NCBI RefSeq assembly: GCF_900637185.1
Contig: NZ_LR134352.1
Span: 4,702,001 to 4,766,000 of the forward strand
From: Nocardia asteroides
GTDB lineage: Bacteria > Actinomycetota > Actinomycetes > Mycobacteriales > Mycobacteriaceae
Direction of reading: 5' to 3'
DNA length: 64,000 nucleotides
Under the pieces are notes generated by a model. The model had not been told where the DNA came from and searched no databases. It saw nothing but the letters and a program-made list of their open reading frames with translations. The position numbers were made by a program, and so were the translations under genes. Shown here in pieces: positions 34,923 through 43,917 of the stretch (the stretch's first letter is position 1; the number at the start of each line of letters is the position of its first letter).

Positions 34923-37900
34923 TCAGGCGTTGAAGTATTTCGCTTCCGGATGCAGCAGCACGAACGCGTCGGTGGACTGCTCCGGATGCAGCTGCAGCTC
35001 CTCCGACAGCGTCACCCCGACCCGGCTCGCCTCGAGCAGGTCCACCAGCTTGGCCCGGTCCTCGAGCTCCGGGCAGGCGCCGTAGCCGAAGGAGTACCTG
35101 GCACCGCGATAGCCGAGCTTGAAGTAGTCCTGGATGTCGGCCGGATCGTCGTCGGCGACCGAATGCCCGTCCAGCGTGAGCTCTTCGCGCACCCGGCGGT
35201 GCCAGTACTCGGCCAGCGCCTCGGTGAGCTGCACGCCGATGCCGTGCACCTCGAGGTAGTCGCGGTAGTTGTCCCCGGCGAACAGCGCGTTGGCGAAGTC
35301 GGCGATCGGCTGGCCCATGGTGACCAGCTGGAACGGCAGCACGTCGACCTGGCCGGTCTCGCGCGCCCGCTCCCGCGAGCGGATGAAGTCGGCGATACAC
35401 AGGAACCGGTCGCGCTGCTGGCGCGGGAAGGTGAACCGGTACCGTTCCGGCGCATCGGGATCCGGCTCGGTCAGCACGATGACCTCGTCGCCCTCCGACA
35501 CCGCCGGGAAGTACCCGTAGACGACGGCGGCGTGCTGCAGCACGCCCTCGGTGGCGAGCCGGTCGAGCCAGGCCCGCAGCCGCGGCCTGCCCTCGGTCTC
35601 CACGAGCTCCTCGTAGGAGGGGCCGTCCCCGCTGCGCTGTCCACGCAGGCCCCACTGGCCCAGGAACAGCGCCCGCTCGTCGAGCAGACCCGAATACTCC
35701 TGCAGCGGCAGGCCTTTCACCACCCGGGTGCCCCAGAACGGCGGCGTCGGGACCGGCAGGTCGGCGGCGACGTCGGAGCGCTCGGGCACCTCCACCGGCA
35801 CCTCGGCGGCTTTGCGTTCGGCGGCGATCCGCTTGGACCGCTCGTGCCTGGCCTTGCGCTCGGCGGCCTTCTCCTTGGCCGCGATGGCCTCCGGGCTGTC
35901 GGGATCCAGGCCACCGCCGCGCTTGACGGTCATGATCTCGTCCATCAGGCGCAGGCCCTCGAACGCGTCGCGGGCGTAGTGCACCTCGCCCGCGTAGACG
36001 GCGGTGAGGTCGTTCTCCACATAGGAGCGGGTCAGCGCGGCGCCACCGAGCAGCACCGGGAACTGTTCGGCCACGCCCTTGGCGTTGAGCTCCTCGAGGT
36101 TCTCCTTCATCACCACGGTCGACTTCACCAGCAGCCCGGACATGCCGATCACGTCGGCCTTCTTGTCCTGGGCGGCGTCGAGGATGGTGGCGATCGGCTG
36201 CTTGATGCCGAGGTTGACCACCTCGTAGCCGTTGTTGGACAGGATGATGTCGACCAGGTTCTTGCCGATGTCGTGGACGTCGCCCTTCACGGTGGCCAGC
36301 ACGATCCGGCCCTTGCCGGAGTCGTCGGTGGCCTCCATGTGCGGTTCCAGGTGCGCCACCGCGGTTTTCATCACCTCGGCCGACTGCAGCACGAACGGCA
36401 GCTGCATCTGGCCCGAGCCGAACAGCTCACCGACGGTCTTCATGCCCGACAGCAGCGTCTCGTTGATGATCTGCAGCGGCGGCACCGTCTGCATGGCCTC
36501 GTCGAGGTCGGTGTCGAGGCCGTTGCGCTCGCCGTCGACGATGCGCCGCTCGAGCCGTTCGAACAGCGGCAGCGCGGCCAGTTCCTCGGCGCGGGAAGCC
36601 TTCGACGACGCGGTCGAGACGCCCTCGAACAGCGCCATCAGCTTCTGCAGCGGGTCGTAGTCCTCGGTGCGGCGGTCGTAGACCAGGTCCAGCGCGGTCT
36701 GGCGCTGCTCCTCCGGGATCCGGCTGATCGGCAGGATCTTGGAGGCGTGCACGATCGCCGAATCCAGGCCGGCTTCGACACATTCGTGCATGAACACCGA
36801 GTTCAGCACCTGCCGGGCGGCGGGGTTCAGGCCGAAGGAGATGTTGGACAGACCCAGGGTGGTCTGCACGTCGGGGTGGCGGCGCTTGAGCTCGCGGATG
36901 GCCTCGATGGTCTCCAGGCCGTCGCGGCGCGACTCCTCCTGGCCGGTGCCGAGGGTGAAGGTCAGGGTGTCGACGATGATGTCGGACTCGAGCAGGCCCC
37001 AGTTGGTGGTGATGTCTTCGATCAGCCGCTCGGCGATGGCGACCTTGGTCTCGGCGGTGCGGGCCTGGCCCTCCTCGTCGATGGTCAGCGCGACGACGGC
37101 GGCACCGTGCTCGGACACCAGCCGCATGATCTGCTGGAAGCGCGAATCCGGGCCCGCGCCGTCCTCGTAGTTCACCGAGTTCACCGCGCAGCGGCCACCC
37201 AGGTGCTCCAGACCGGCCTGCAGCACCGGCGGTTCGGTGGAGTCGAGCATGATCGGCAGGGTCGAGGCGGTGGCCAGGCGCGAGGCCAGCTCGTTCATGT
37301 CCCGGGTACCGTCGCGGCCCACGTAGTCGACGCACAGGTCGAGCATGTGCGCGCCGTCGCGGGTCTGGTCCTTGGCGATCTCCAGGCAGCGCTGCCAGTC
37401 CTCGGCCAGCATGGCCTCGCGGAATGCCTTGGAGCCGTTGGCATTCGTGCGCTCACCGATCATCAGGATCGAGGCGTCCTGCTCGAACGGGACCGCGGTG
37501 TACATGCTCGACACGGCGGGCTCGTGCGCGGGCGTGCGGCGCGCCTCGATCGGCGGCAGCGTGGCCTCGGTCGCGCGGACCGCCTCGGCGACCTGCCGGA
37601 TGTGCTCGGGCGTGGTACCGCAGCAGCCGCCGACCAGCGAGAGCCCGAACTCCGAGACGAAGCCGCTCATCGCGACCGCGAGCTCCTCCGGGGTCAGCGG
37701 GTACTCCGCGCCGTTGGCGCCGAGCACCGGCAGACCGGCGTTCGGCATCACCGACACCGGGATCTGGGAGTGCCGCGACAGGTGCCGCAGGTGCTCGCTC
37801 ATCTCGTCGGGACCGGTGGCGCAGTTCAGGCCGATCATGTCGATGCCCAGCGGTTCGAGCGCGGTCAGTGCCGCGCCGATCTCGCTGCCGACCAGCATGG

Positions 37901-38519
37901 TGCCGGTGGTCTCCACGGTGACGTGGGTGATGATCGGGATCCGGCGGCCCGCGGCCACCATGGCCCGCCTGCTGCCGGTGATCGCGGCCTTGACCTGCAG
38001 CAGGTCCTGGCAGGTCTCGACCAGGATGGCGTCGGCGCCACCGTCGAGCATGCCCAGCGCCGCCTCGGTGTAGGCATCGCGCAGCGCGACGAACGGGGCG
38101 TGGCCCAGCGTGGGCAGCTTGGTACCCGGTCCCATGGAGCCGAGCACGTAGCGCGGGGTACCGTCGGCGGACGGGCCCATCTCGTCGGCGACCTCGCGGG
38201 CCAGGCGGGTGCCGCGCTCGGACAGGTCGCGGATCCGGTCGGCGATGTCGTAGTCGGCCAGGTTGGGCAGGTTGCAGCCGAAGGTGTTGGTCTCCACGGC
38301 GTCGGCGCCTGCCTCGAAGTAGGCGCGGTGGATCGCGCGCAGCACGTCGGGGCGGGTGTCGTTGAGGATCTCGTTGCATCCCTCGAGGCCACGGAAATCG
38401 TCGAGCGTGAGGTCCGCGGCCTGCAACATCGTGCCCATCGCGCCGTCGCCGATGACGACACGCCGCCGGAGCGTGTCGAGGAGCGTGGTATCGAACCCGG
38501 TGGGCAAGGACGCAGACAT
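34923..38519 (-). CDS. metH: MetH, cobalamin-dependent methionine synthase
   Basis: MetH transfers a methyl group from 5-methyltetrahydrofolate to homocysteine through cobalamin. The 1198-aa protein has all four modules: homocysteine domain (IGDGAMGTMLQ; zinc Cys in GLNCATGP and GGCCGTTPEH), folate domain (about 345-620), cobalamin domain with the axial-ligand motif DVHDIGKN, and a C-terminal reactivation domain. ATG 38519 is 6 nt after TAGTCT, consistent with a leaderless mRNA, which leaves no room for a B12 riboswitch. It is divergent from PAC2, as in M. tuberculosis. Confidence 0.97.
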   Translation of the reverse strand: MSASLPTGFDTTLLDTLRRRVVIGDGAMGTMLQAADLTLDDFRGLEGCNEILNDTRPDVLRAIHRAYFEAGADAVETNTFGCNLPNLADYDIADRIRDLSERGTRLAREVADEMGPSADGTPRYVLGSMGPGTKLPTLGHAPFVALRDAYTEAALGMLDGGADAILVETCQDLLQVKAAITGSRRAMVAAGRRIPIITHVTVETTGTMLVGSEIGAALTALEPLGIDMIGLNCATGPDEMSEHLRHLSRHSQIPVSVMPNAGLPVLGANGAEYPLTPEELAVAMSGFVSEFGLSLVGGCCGTTPEHIRQVAEAVRATEATLPPIEARRTPAHEPAVSSMYTAVPFEQDASILMIGERTNANGSKAFREAMLAEDWQRCLEIAKDQTRDGAHMLDLCVDYVGRDGTRDMNELASRLATASTLPIMLDSTEPPVLQAGLEHLGGRCAVNSVNYEDGAGPDSRFQQIMRLVSEHGAAVVALTIDEEGQARTAETKVAIAERLIEDITTNWGLLESDIIVDTLTFTLGTGQEESRRDGLETIEAIRELKRRHPDVQTTLGLSNISFGLNPAARQVLNSVFMHECVEAGLDSAIVHASKILPISRIPEEQRQTALDLVYDRRTEDYDPLQKLMALFEGVSTASSKASRAEELAALPLFERLERRIVDGERNGLDTDLDEAMQTVPPLQIINETLLSGMKTVGELFGSGQMQLPFVLQSAEVMKTAVAHLEPHMEATDDSGKGRIVLATVKGDVHDIGKNLVDIILSNNGYEVVNLGIKQPIATILDAAQDKKADVIGMSGLLVKSTVVMKENLEELNAKGVAEQFPVLLGGAALTRSYVENDLTAVYAGEVHYARDAFEGLRLMDEIMTVKRGGGLDPDSPEAIAAKEKAAERKARHERSKRIAAERKAAEVPVEVPERSDVAADLPVPTPPFWGTRVVKGLPLQEYSGLLDERALFLGQWGLRGQRSGDGPSYEELVETEGRPRLRAWLDRLATEGVLQHAAVVYGYFPAVSEGDEVIVLTEPDPDAPERYRFTFPRQQRDRFLCIADFIRSRERARETGQVDVLPFQLVTMGQPIADFANALFAGDNYRDYLEVHGIGVQLTEALAEYWHRRVREELTLDGHSVADDDPADIQDYFKLGYRGARYSFGYGACPELEDRAKLVDLLEASRVGVTLSEELQLHPEQSTDAFVLLHPEAKYFNA

Positions 38520-38525
38520 GATTCA

Positions 38526-38531
38526 AGACTA
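38526..38531 (-). promoter_or_regulatory. -10 box (TAGTCT) of metH
   Basis: TAGTCT ends 6 nt before ATG 38519. Confidence 0.5.
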
Positions 38532-38644
38532 ATGGGCGGCCCCGACGCGCAGGACCATGTGGGTGATACGAGTGGCGCCGGACACAGCCGGCGCGGGAAA
38601 CACGCAACAGCGCCGGTCACCGCAAAACAATTCGCGCAAGACAC

Positions 38645-38650
38645 TAGGCT
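38645..38650 (+). promoter_or_regulatory. -10 box (TAGGCT) of the PAC2 gene
   Basis: TAGGCT ends 6 nt before GTG 38657. Confidence 0.5.
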
Positions 38651-38656
38651 GACCGG

Positions 38657-39541
38657 GTGGATGCCAGTGAAACCCCCGAGACGGAACTGCCGACGTTGCG
38701 CAATCCCGTGCTGGTCGCGGCCTTCGAGGGCTGGAACGACGCCGGTGACGCGGCCAGTGGCGCGGTCGAACATCTGGAGTTGATCTGGGACGCCGAGCCG
38801 CTCGCCGAACTCGATTCCGAGGACTACTACGACTACCAGGTCAACCGCCCGACGGTCCGCCAGGTGGACGGGGTGACCAGGGAGATCCAGTGGCCCTCGA
38901 CGATGCTGTCGGTGTGCTCGCCGCCCGGGAGCGACCGCGACGTGGTGCTGTTGCGCGGCATCGAGCCCAATATGCGGTGGCGCAGTTTCTGCAACGACCT
39001 GCTGGAGTTCATCGAGCAGCTGGGCGTGGAGACCGTGGTGATCCTCGGCGCGTTGCTCGCCGACACGCCGCACACGCGTCCGGTGCCGGTCACCGGATCG
39101 GCGTACAGCCCCGAGGCGGCCGAGCGGTTCAGCCTGGAGCAGACCCGGTACGAGGGGCCCACCGGGATCACCGGGGTGCTGCAGGACCAGTGCGTCAAGG
39201 CCGGGGTGCCCGCGGTGTCGTTCTGGGCGGCGGTGCCGCACTACGTGTCGCAGCCGCCGAACCCGAAGGCCACCATCGCGCTGCTGCACCGGGTCGAGGA
39301 GGTGCTCGACATCGAGGTTCCGCTCGGTGAGCTGCCCAAACAGGCCGAGGAGTGGGAGGCGGCGGTCAACGAGATGACCGTCGGCGACGAGGAGATCAAC
39401 GAGTACGTGCGCTCGCTCGAGGAGCGCGGCGACGCGGCGACCGATCTCAACGAGACGATGGCCAAGATCGACGGCGATGCGATCGCGGCGGAGTTCGAGA
39501 AGTACCTGCGGCGGCGCGGTCCGGGCAGTTTCGGGCTCTGA
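38657..39541 (+). CDS. PAC2-family protein
   Basis: This 294-aa protein has the PAC2 (proteasome assembly chaperone-like) domain: NPVLVAAFEGWNDAGDAASGAVEHL at the N-terminus, SEDYYDYQVNRPTV, and GVETVVILGALLADTPHTRPVPVTGSAY. It matches M. tuberculosis Rv2125 by position beside metH. The bacterial family has ATP-grasp-linked relatives, but its function is not established; a link to the proteasome is only suggested by the fold. The GTG at 38657 follows a leaderless-type -10 box. Confidence 0.9.
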   Translation: MDASETPETELPTLRNPVLVAAFEGWNDAGDAASGAVEHLELIWDAEPLAELDSEDYYDYQVNRPTVRQVDGVTREIQWPSTMLSVCSPPGSDRDVVLLRGIEPNMRWRSFCNDLLEFIEQLGVETVVILGALLADTPHTRPVPVTGSAYSPEAAERFSLEQTRYEGPTGITGVLQDQCVKAGVPAVSFWAAVPHYVSQPPNPKATIALLHRVEEVLDIEVPLGELPKQAEEWEAAVNEMTVGDEEINEYVRSLEERGDAATDLNETMAKIDGDAIAAEFEKYLRRRGPGSFGL

Positions 39542-39600
39542 TCGGGTTCACCGGGAGTTCGCCACGCCGGTAACTCCCGGACATCGCCCGGACCGGCACC

Positions 39601-39606
39601 TAGACT
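39601..39606 (+). promoter_or_regulatory. -10 box (TAGACT) of the adenylation-acyltransferase fusion
   Basis: TAGACT ends 7 nt before GTG 39614. Confidence 0.5.
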
Positions 39607-39613
39607 GCTGCGG

Positions 39614-42154
39614 GTGCCGAACCACCCGATCGTCGCGCATCTCCGGGGTTTCGACGAGCGGATCGCGGTGCTGCACCGGCAGCCGTCCACCGACGCGCAC
39701 ACCCTGGATCGGGTCACCTATGCCCAGCTCGCGGACCTGGTCGCGGCTTTCTCCGAGCGCTTGGGTCCCGAGCGGCGGCTGGTGGCGCTGGCCGCGGGCA
39801 ACGATCTCGGCTCGCTCGTGGCCTACCTCGGCGCGCTGGACGCGGGCTGTGTGGTGTTGCTGACCGAGGAGCTCACCGGTGAACTCGGGGCAACCTACGA
39901 CCCGGACGTCGTCGTCGAGGGTGGGCGGGTCGTGTCCGAGCGCGCACGGTCGGCGCACCGGCTGCATCCGGAGCTGGCGCTGCTGCTGAGCACGTCGGGT
40001 TCGACCGGGTCGCCGAAGCTGGTGCGGCTCTCGGCACGGAATCTGCTGGCCAATGCCGAGTCGATCGCCGAATACCTCGCGATCGGCCCCGCCGACCGGG
40101 CGGCGACCACGTTGCCGCTGTTCTACTGCTACGGGCTGTCGGTGGTGCACAGCCATCTGCTGCGCGGCGCGAGCCTGCTGCTCACCGACCGCTCGGTGCT
40201 CGAACCGGAGTTCTGGGACGAGTTCCGGGCGCACCGGGCCACCTCCTTCGCCGCCGTCCCGTACACGGTGGACATGCTGGACCGGATCGGTTTCGCCGAG
40301 ATGTCGCTGCCGGATCTGCGATACGTGACCCAGGCGGGCGGCAGGCTCGACCCGGCCCGGGTGCGCGCCTACGCGCGCCTGGGCACGGCGGCGGGCTGGC
40401 GGTTCTTCGTCATGTACGGCCAGACCGAGGCCACGGCCCGGATGGCCTATCTGCCACCGGAACTCGCCGCCGAGCATCCCGACTGCATCGGAATCCCGGT
40501 GCCGGGCGGGCATTTCACGCTGGATCCGGTCGACGACGGCACCGCCGACGAACTGGTCTACCACGGTCCCAACGTGATGCTCGGGTACGCGCGCGAGCCC
40601 GCCGACCTGGCGCTGGGCCGCACGGTCGAGGCGTTGCGCACCGGCGATCTGGCGCGGCGCACCGGCGACGGCCTCTATCAGGTGGTGGGCAGGCGCAGCC
40701 GGTTCGCGAAGCTGTTCGGGCTGCGCATCGACCTGGGCCGGGTCGAATCCGAGCTCGCGGCCGCCGGTTTCACCGCGGCCTGCGCCGACGACGGCACCCG
40801 CCTGATCGCCGCGGTCGACCACGCCGGCACCGGCGATCCCACCGCCGTCATCGCACGGGTGTCCGGGCTACCCGCGAGCGCCATCGCGGTGGCGACCGTG
40901 GCCGAACTGCCCCGCCTCGCCAACGGCAAGATCGACTACCCCGCGGTGCGTACGCTGGCGCCGGACCAGGATGGCGGCGCCGATATCCGTTCCATCTACG
41001 CCGACGCGCTGGCGATCCCCGTCGACCGCGTCACCAGGGAGTCCAGTTTCGTGGAACTGGGCGGCAATTCGCTCAGCTATGTGACCACCGCGGCCCGGCT
41101 GGAGCGGATCGTCGGCAGGCTGCCGCGGGACTGGCCGCAACAGCCGATCGCCCAGCTGGAGCGTGTCCCGCGCGGCCGGACCGGGCTGGGCCGGTCGCTC
41201 GACACCGGTACCGCGCTGCGCGCGCTGGGCATCGTGCTCATCCTCGGCTCGCACATCCAGCTGTTCGAGGTGTGGGGCGCGGCGCACGTGCTGCTGGCGG
41301 TGGCCGGCTACAACTTCGCCCGGTTCGCGGTGACCGCGGCACCGGCGGCGCGGCGGTTGCGGCACACCGGCCGCGCGGTGGCGATGATCGCGGTGCCGAC
41401 CGCGCTGTGGGTGCTGCTCACCATGGTCTGGCAACCCGGCTACTACAGCTGGCAGAATGTGCTGCTGCTCAACAAGATCCTCGGCCCGCGCAACGACACG
41501 GCGGGGCATCTGTGGTTCCTGGAGGTCCTGCTCTACTGCACGGTGGCCGCGGCGCTGCTGATCCGGATCCCCCGGCTCGACCGCTGGGAGCGGCGGGCGC
41601 CGTTCTGGTTCGCGCTGGCCGTGCTGGGTATGACGCTGGTCGTGCGGTGGCAATCGTTCGGGCTCTATCCCCCTCGCGATATCCCGTTGTCACCGCTGGC
41701 CTGTTGGTACTTCGTTCTCGGCTGGGCCGGAGCGAAGGCGACGGCTGTCTGGCAGCGGCTCGTCGTCAGCGCCGTGCTGCTGGCAAGTGTTCCAGGGTAT
41801 TTCGGCGTCACCGATCGGGAACGCCTGGTGATGGCGGGCATCCTGCTGCTGGTGTGGCTGCCCGCGCTGCGCGTGCCCGCCGTCCTCGCCGTGGTGGCGG
41901 TGGCGGTGGCCGACAGCTCGTTGTTCGCGTACCTGCTGCACTGGCAGGTGTATCCGGTGTTCGGCGACCAGCGCCTGCTCGCGTTGTTCGCCTGCCTCGC
42001 GGCCGGAGCGGCCGCTACCAGGATGGTGGTTCTGTGCCGGCGGAACCTGCCACGGCTAGCGCTCCAGGGTCAGGACCTGGGCGGCCGCCTCGTGCGCCAG
42101 CTTCGCGATCAGCAGGTCGCGCGGGATCGTCTGGCCGGCAAGGTGATCGAGTGA
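39614..42154 (+). CDS. Adenylation-carrier-membrane acyltransferase fusion protein
   Basis: This 846-aa protein joins three modules. Residues 1-440 are an AMP-forming acyl/aminoacyl ligase (P-loop LLLSTSGSTGSPKLVRLS near 130, MYGQTEATARM, TGDLARRTGDGLYQVVGRRSRFAKLFG). Residues about 455-520 are a carrier domain with the phosphopantetheine Ser in FVELGGNSLSYV. Residues about 530-805 are a membrane region of 8-10 helices resembling the acyltransferase_3 family. It would activate an acid, hold it as a thioester and transfer it, perhaps across the membrane. The last 30 or so residues are antisense to the next gene and look non-conserved, as if the original stop was lost. Confidence 0.8.
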   Translation: MPNHPIVAHLRGFDERIAVLHRQPSTDAHTLDRVTYAQLADLVAAFSERLGPERRLVALAAGNDLGSLVAYLGALDAGCVVLLTEELTGELGATYDPDVVVEGGRVVSERARSAHRLHPELALLLSTSGSTGSPKLVRLSARNLLANAESIAEYLAIGPADRAATTLPLFYCYGLSVVHSHLLRGASLLLTDRSVLEPEFWDEFRAHRATSFAAVPYTVDMLDRIGFAEMSLPDLRYVTQAGGRLDPARVRAYARLGTAAGWRFFVMYGQTEATARMAYLPPELAAEHPDCIGIPVPGGHFTLDPVDDGTADELVYHGPNVMLGYAREPADLALGRTVEALRTGDLARRTGDGLYQVVGRRSRFAKLFGLRIDLGRVESELAAAGFTAACADDGTRLIAAVDHAGTGDPTAVIARVSGLPASAIAVATVAELPRLANGKIDYPAVRTLAPDQDGGADIRSIYADALAIPVDRVTRESSFVELGGNSLSYVTTAARLERIVGRLPRDWPQQPIAQLERVPRGRTGLGRSLDTGTALRALGIVLILGSHIQLFEVWGAAHVLLAVAGYNFARFAVTAAPAARRLRHTGRAVAMIAVPTALWVLLTMVWQPGYYSWQNVLLLNKILGPRNDTAGHLWFLEVLLYCTVAAALLIRIPRLDRWERRAPFWFALAVLGMTLVVRWQSFGLYPPRDIPLSPLACWYFVLGWAGAKATAVWQRLVVSAVLLASVPGYFGVTDRERLVMAGILLLVWLPALRVPAVLAVVAVAVADSSLFAYLLHWQVYPVFGDQRLLALFACLAAGAAATRMVVLCRRNLPRLALQGQDLGGRLVRQLRDQQVARDRLAGKVIE

Positions 42155-42361
42155 CGGCACCACCACGTGGTGGGCGTCGGCCCGCTTCAATTCCTGAGTG
42201 AGCTCGGCGAAGGCCGCACCGTCACCCGCGGTCGATTCATGGAACGTCGCGGCGAAACACATCCCCGCGGTGCGCGCGAGGGTGCGTAGGGCATCCTCCA
42301 ATTGGTCGCCCTGGCCTTCGGCCAGGTCGTCCCGCAAGTATCCATAGATCAACGCTTCCAC
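42056..42361 (-). CDS. Resolvase-fold small protein lacking the catalytic serine
   Basis: This 101-aa protein (VEALIYGYLRDDLAEGQGDQL...) resembles the N-terminal domain of serine recombinases in overall layout: a YGYLR opening, a helix, a central TFHESTAGDGAAFAELTQELKRADAHHVVVPSLDHLA, and a final ALRE-like strand. The YxRVS catalytic Ser is replaced by YLRDD and there is no DNA-binding tail, so it is not a recombinase. Streptomyces has similar small proteins near regulators. GGAGG precedes GTG 42361. It overlaps the fusion gene antisense by 99 bp and is divergent from the HTH regulator. Confidence 0.7.
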   Translation of the reverse strand: MEALIYGYLRDDLAEGQGDQLEDALRTLARTAGMCFAATFHESTAGDGAAFAELTQELKRADAHHVVVPSLDHLAGQTIPRDLLIAKLAHEAAAQVLTLER

Positions 42362-42404
42362 CCGAACCTCCGTTGGATTGGGATCGCTGTTCTGTTGTCG
42401 GATC

Positions 42405-42435
42405 CCCCCGCGCCACGCCGGACGCGGCGCGGGGG
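42405..42435. repeat. GC hairpin in the divergent promoter region
   Basis: CCCCCGCGCC and GGCGCGGGGG form a perfect 10-bp stem with an 11-nt loop. It lies between the resolvase-fold gene and the HTH regulator and could act in either 5' region. Confidence 0.5.
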
Positions 42436-42601
42436 TACTGCGTTGCCCTGCAAGCTCTCCTGCAGAGCGGGTGTCCGGTCTGCGGGCCGAGCACCTGCTT
42501 ACAGCATGCGTATTCGCGGCCGCCGGCAGCAGATGTCAAGCCGATGACATCTACATGCCCTATTCGGGACGCCGAACGTTAACTGGTGGGATACTACCGC
42601 C

Positions 42602-43834
42602 GTGACCGCAACTGATGATCGACCCGTCTGGGCTGTCCGGATGCGTTCGGAACGTGACGCGAGGGGGTGGTCGCAAGCCGATGCCGTCCGCGCCATGCGT
42701 GCCAAGTCCTCCCACAACCTGCCCACGGACAGTACTCTGCTGCGCAACTGGCGACGCTGGGAGTCCGGCGAATCGCGACCCGACGAGTTCTACGCGCCGA
42801 TCATCGCGGCCGCGTTCGACACCGTCACCGCCGCGTTCTTCCCCAAGGCCCGGCCCAACCGGGATGACGAGCTGTTATCGGCGACGGGTATGGACACCCT
42901 GGAGTTCATCGGCAGGCTCCGGATGTCCGACGTCAACAGCGCCACCCTGGACGCGGTGCGGATCACCGCCGAACGGCTGTGCTGCGAGTACGCCTACGCC
43001 GACCCGCACGAGCTGCACGCCGAGGGCACCGCCTGGCTGCGCCGGATCACCTCGCTGCTCGACGGCAGGCTCACCCTGAGCCAGCACCGGGAGATCCTGG
43101 TGCTGGCGGGCTGGGTGGCGTTGCTGGTCGGTTGCGTCGACTACGACCTCGGCAGGCGGGCGGGCGCCGAGGCCACCCGGCGGGCCGCGGACTCGCTGGG
43201 CCGGGAGGCCGGCAACATCGAGATCTCCGCCTGGGCGGCCGAGATGTCGGCCTGGTTCGCGCTGACCCAGGGCAATTTCCGGGGCGCGATCGACGTCTCG
43301 GAGAAGGCCATGCCGGGCACCTCGTCGATGGGCGTCGGGGTGCAGCTGGCGGCCCAGCGGGCCAAGGGCTGGGCCCGGCTCGGCGACCGCAGGGCCGTGC
43401 AGACCGCCCTCGACGAGGGCAGGGCGATCCTGTCGCGGATGGGATATCCGGCCGGGCTGGACAACCACTTCGTGGTCGACGCGACGAAGTTCGACTTCTA
43501 CGCCATGGACTGCTGCCGGGTGGCCGGGCAGGACCGGCTGGCCGAGCGCTACGCCCAGCAGGTGATCAGCGACTCGACCCGGCCCGACGGCAGTGTCCGC
43601 AACCCGATGCGGGTGTCGGAGGCCCGGCTCACCCTGGCCGTGGTCGCGGTGCGCGACCGCGACCTGGAACGGGCCGTCGAAGAAGGGGTGGCGGCGTTCG
43701 GCGCGGGTAGGCGCTCGCTGCCGTCGCTGGCGTGGATCGCGGGCGAGGCGGCCAGGGAGATCATCGAACGCTATCCCGGAGACCCGCGGACCCAGGCCTT
43801 CCTCGAACAGCTGCGCACGCTCAACGTCGGGTGA
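42602..43834 (+). CDS. HTH regulator with TPR-like C-terminal region
   Basis: This 410-aa protein begins at GTG 42602 with an XRE-type helix-turn-helix (WAVRMRSERDARGWSQADAVRAMRAKS...RNWRRWESGESRP, about residues 10-60). A long helical region with TPR-like repeats follows (about 120-400), typical of actinobacterial regulators that sense peptides or small molecules. GATACT lies 6 nt before the start. It is divergent from the resolvase-fold protein and lies 83 bp upstream of jetA on the same strand, so it may control either. No direct link to the Jet genes is shown. Confidence 0.82.
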   Translation: MTATDDRPVWAVRMRSERDARGWSQADAVRAMRAKSSHNLPTDSTLLRNWRRWESGESRPDEFYAPIIAAAFDTVTAAFFPKARPNRDDELLSATGMDTLEFIGRLRMSDVNSATLDAVRITAERLCCEYAYADPHELHAEGTAWLRRITSLLDGRLTLSQHREILVLAGWVALLVGCVDYDLGRRAGAEATRRAADSLGREAGNIEISAWAAEMSAWFALTQGNFRGAIDVSEKAMPGTSSMGVGVQLAAQRAKGWARLGDRRAVQTALDEGRAILSRMGYPAGLDNHFVVDATKFDFYAMDCCRVAGQDRLAERYAQQVISDSTRPDGSVRNPMRVSEARLTLAVVAVRDRDLERAVEEGVAAFGAGRRSLPSLAWIAGEAAREIIERYPGDPRTQAFLEQLRTLNVG

Positions 43835-43904
43835 GCGGGGCCTACCACGCGGCGGGGGCGCGCCGATCCGGGACGGGTCCCCCGGAGCCGGCGGCGGCCA
43901 CCAC

Positions 43905-43910
43905 TAACCT
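43905..43910 (+). promoter_or_regulatory. -10 box (TAACCT) of jetA
   Basis: TAACCT ends 7 nt before GTG 43918, giving the jet operon its own promoter. Confidence 0.5.
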
Positions 43911-43917
43911 GTCTACG

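Noticed and set aside
38520..38656. Cobalamin riboswitch upstream of metH
   Set aside because: The region is only 137 bp, is shared with the divergent PAC2 promoter, and the -10 box lies 6 nt before the metH start.
34782..38783. A 1333-codon open frame on the plus strand opposite metH
   Set aside because: It is the antisense shadow of a conserved gene in GC-rich DNA: low complexity, rich in Arg, Gly, His and Val, with no domain.
42056..42361. Active serine recombinase or mobile element
   Set aside because: The catalytic Ser is missing, there is no DNA-binding domain, and no att-like repeats or transposase are nearby.
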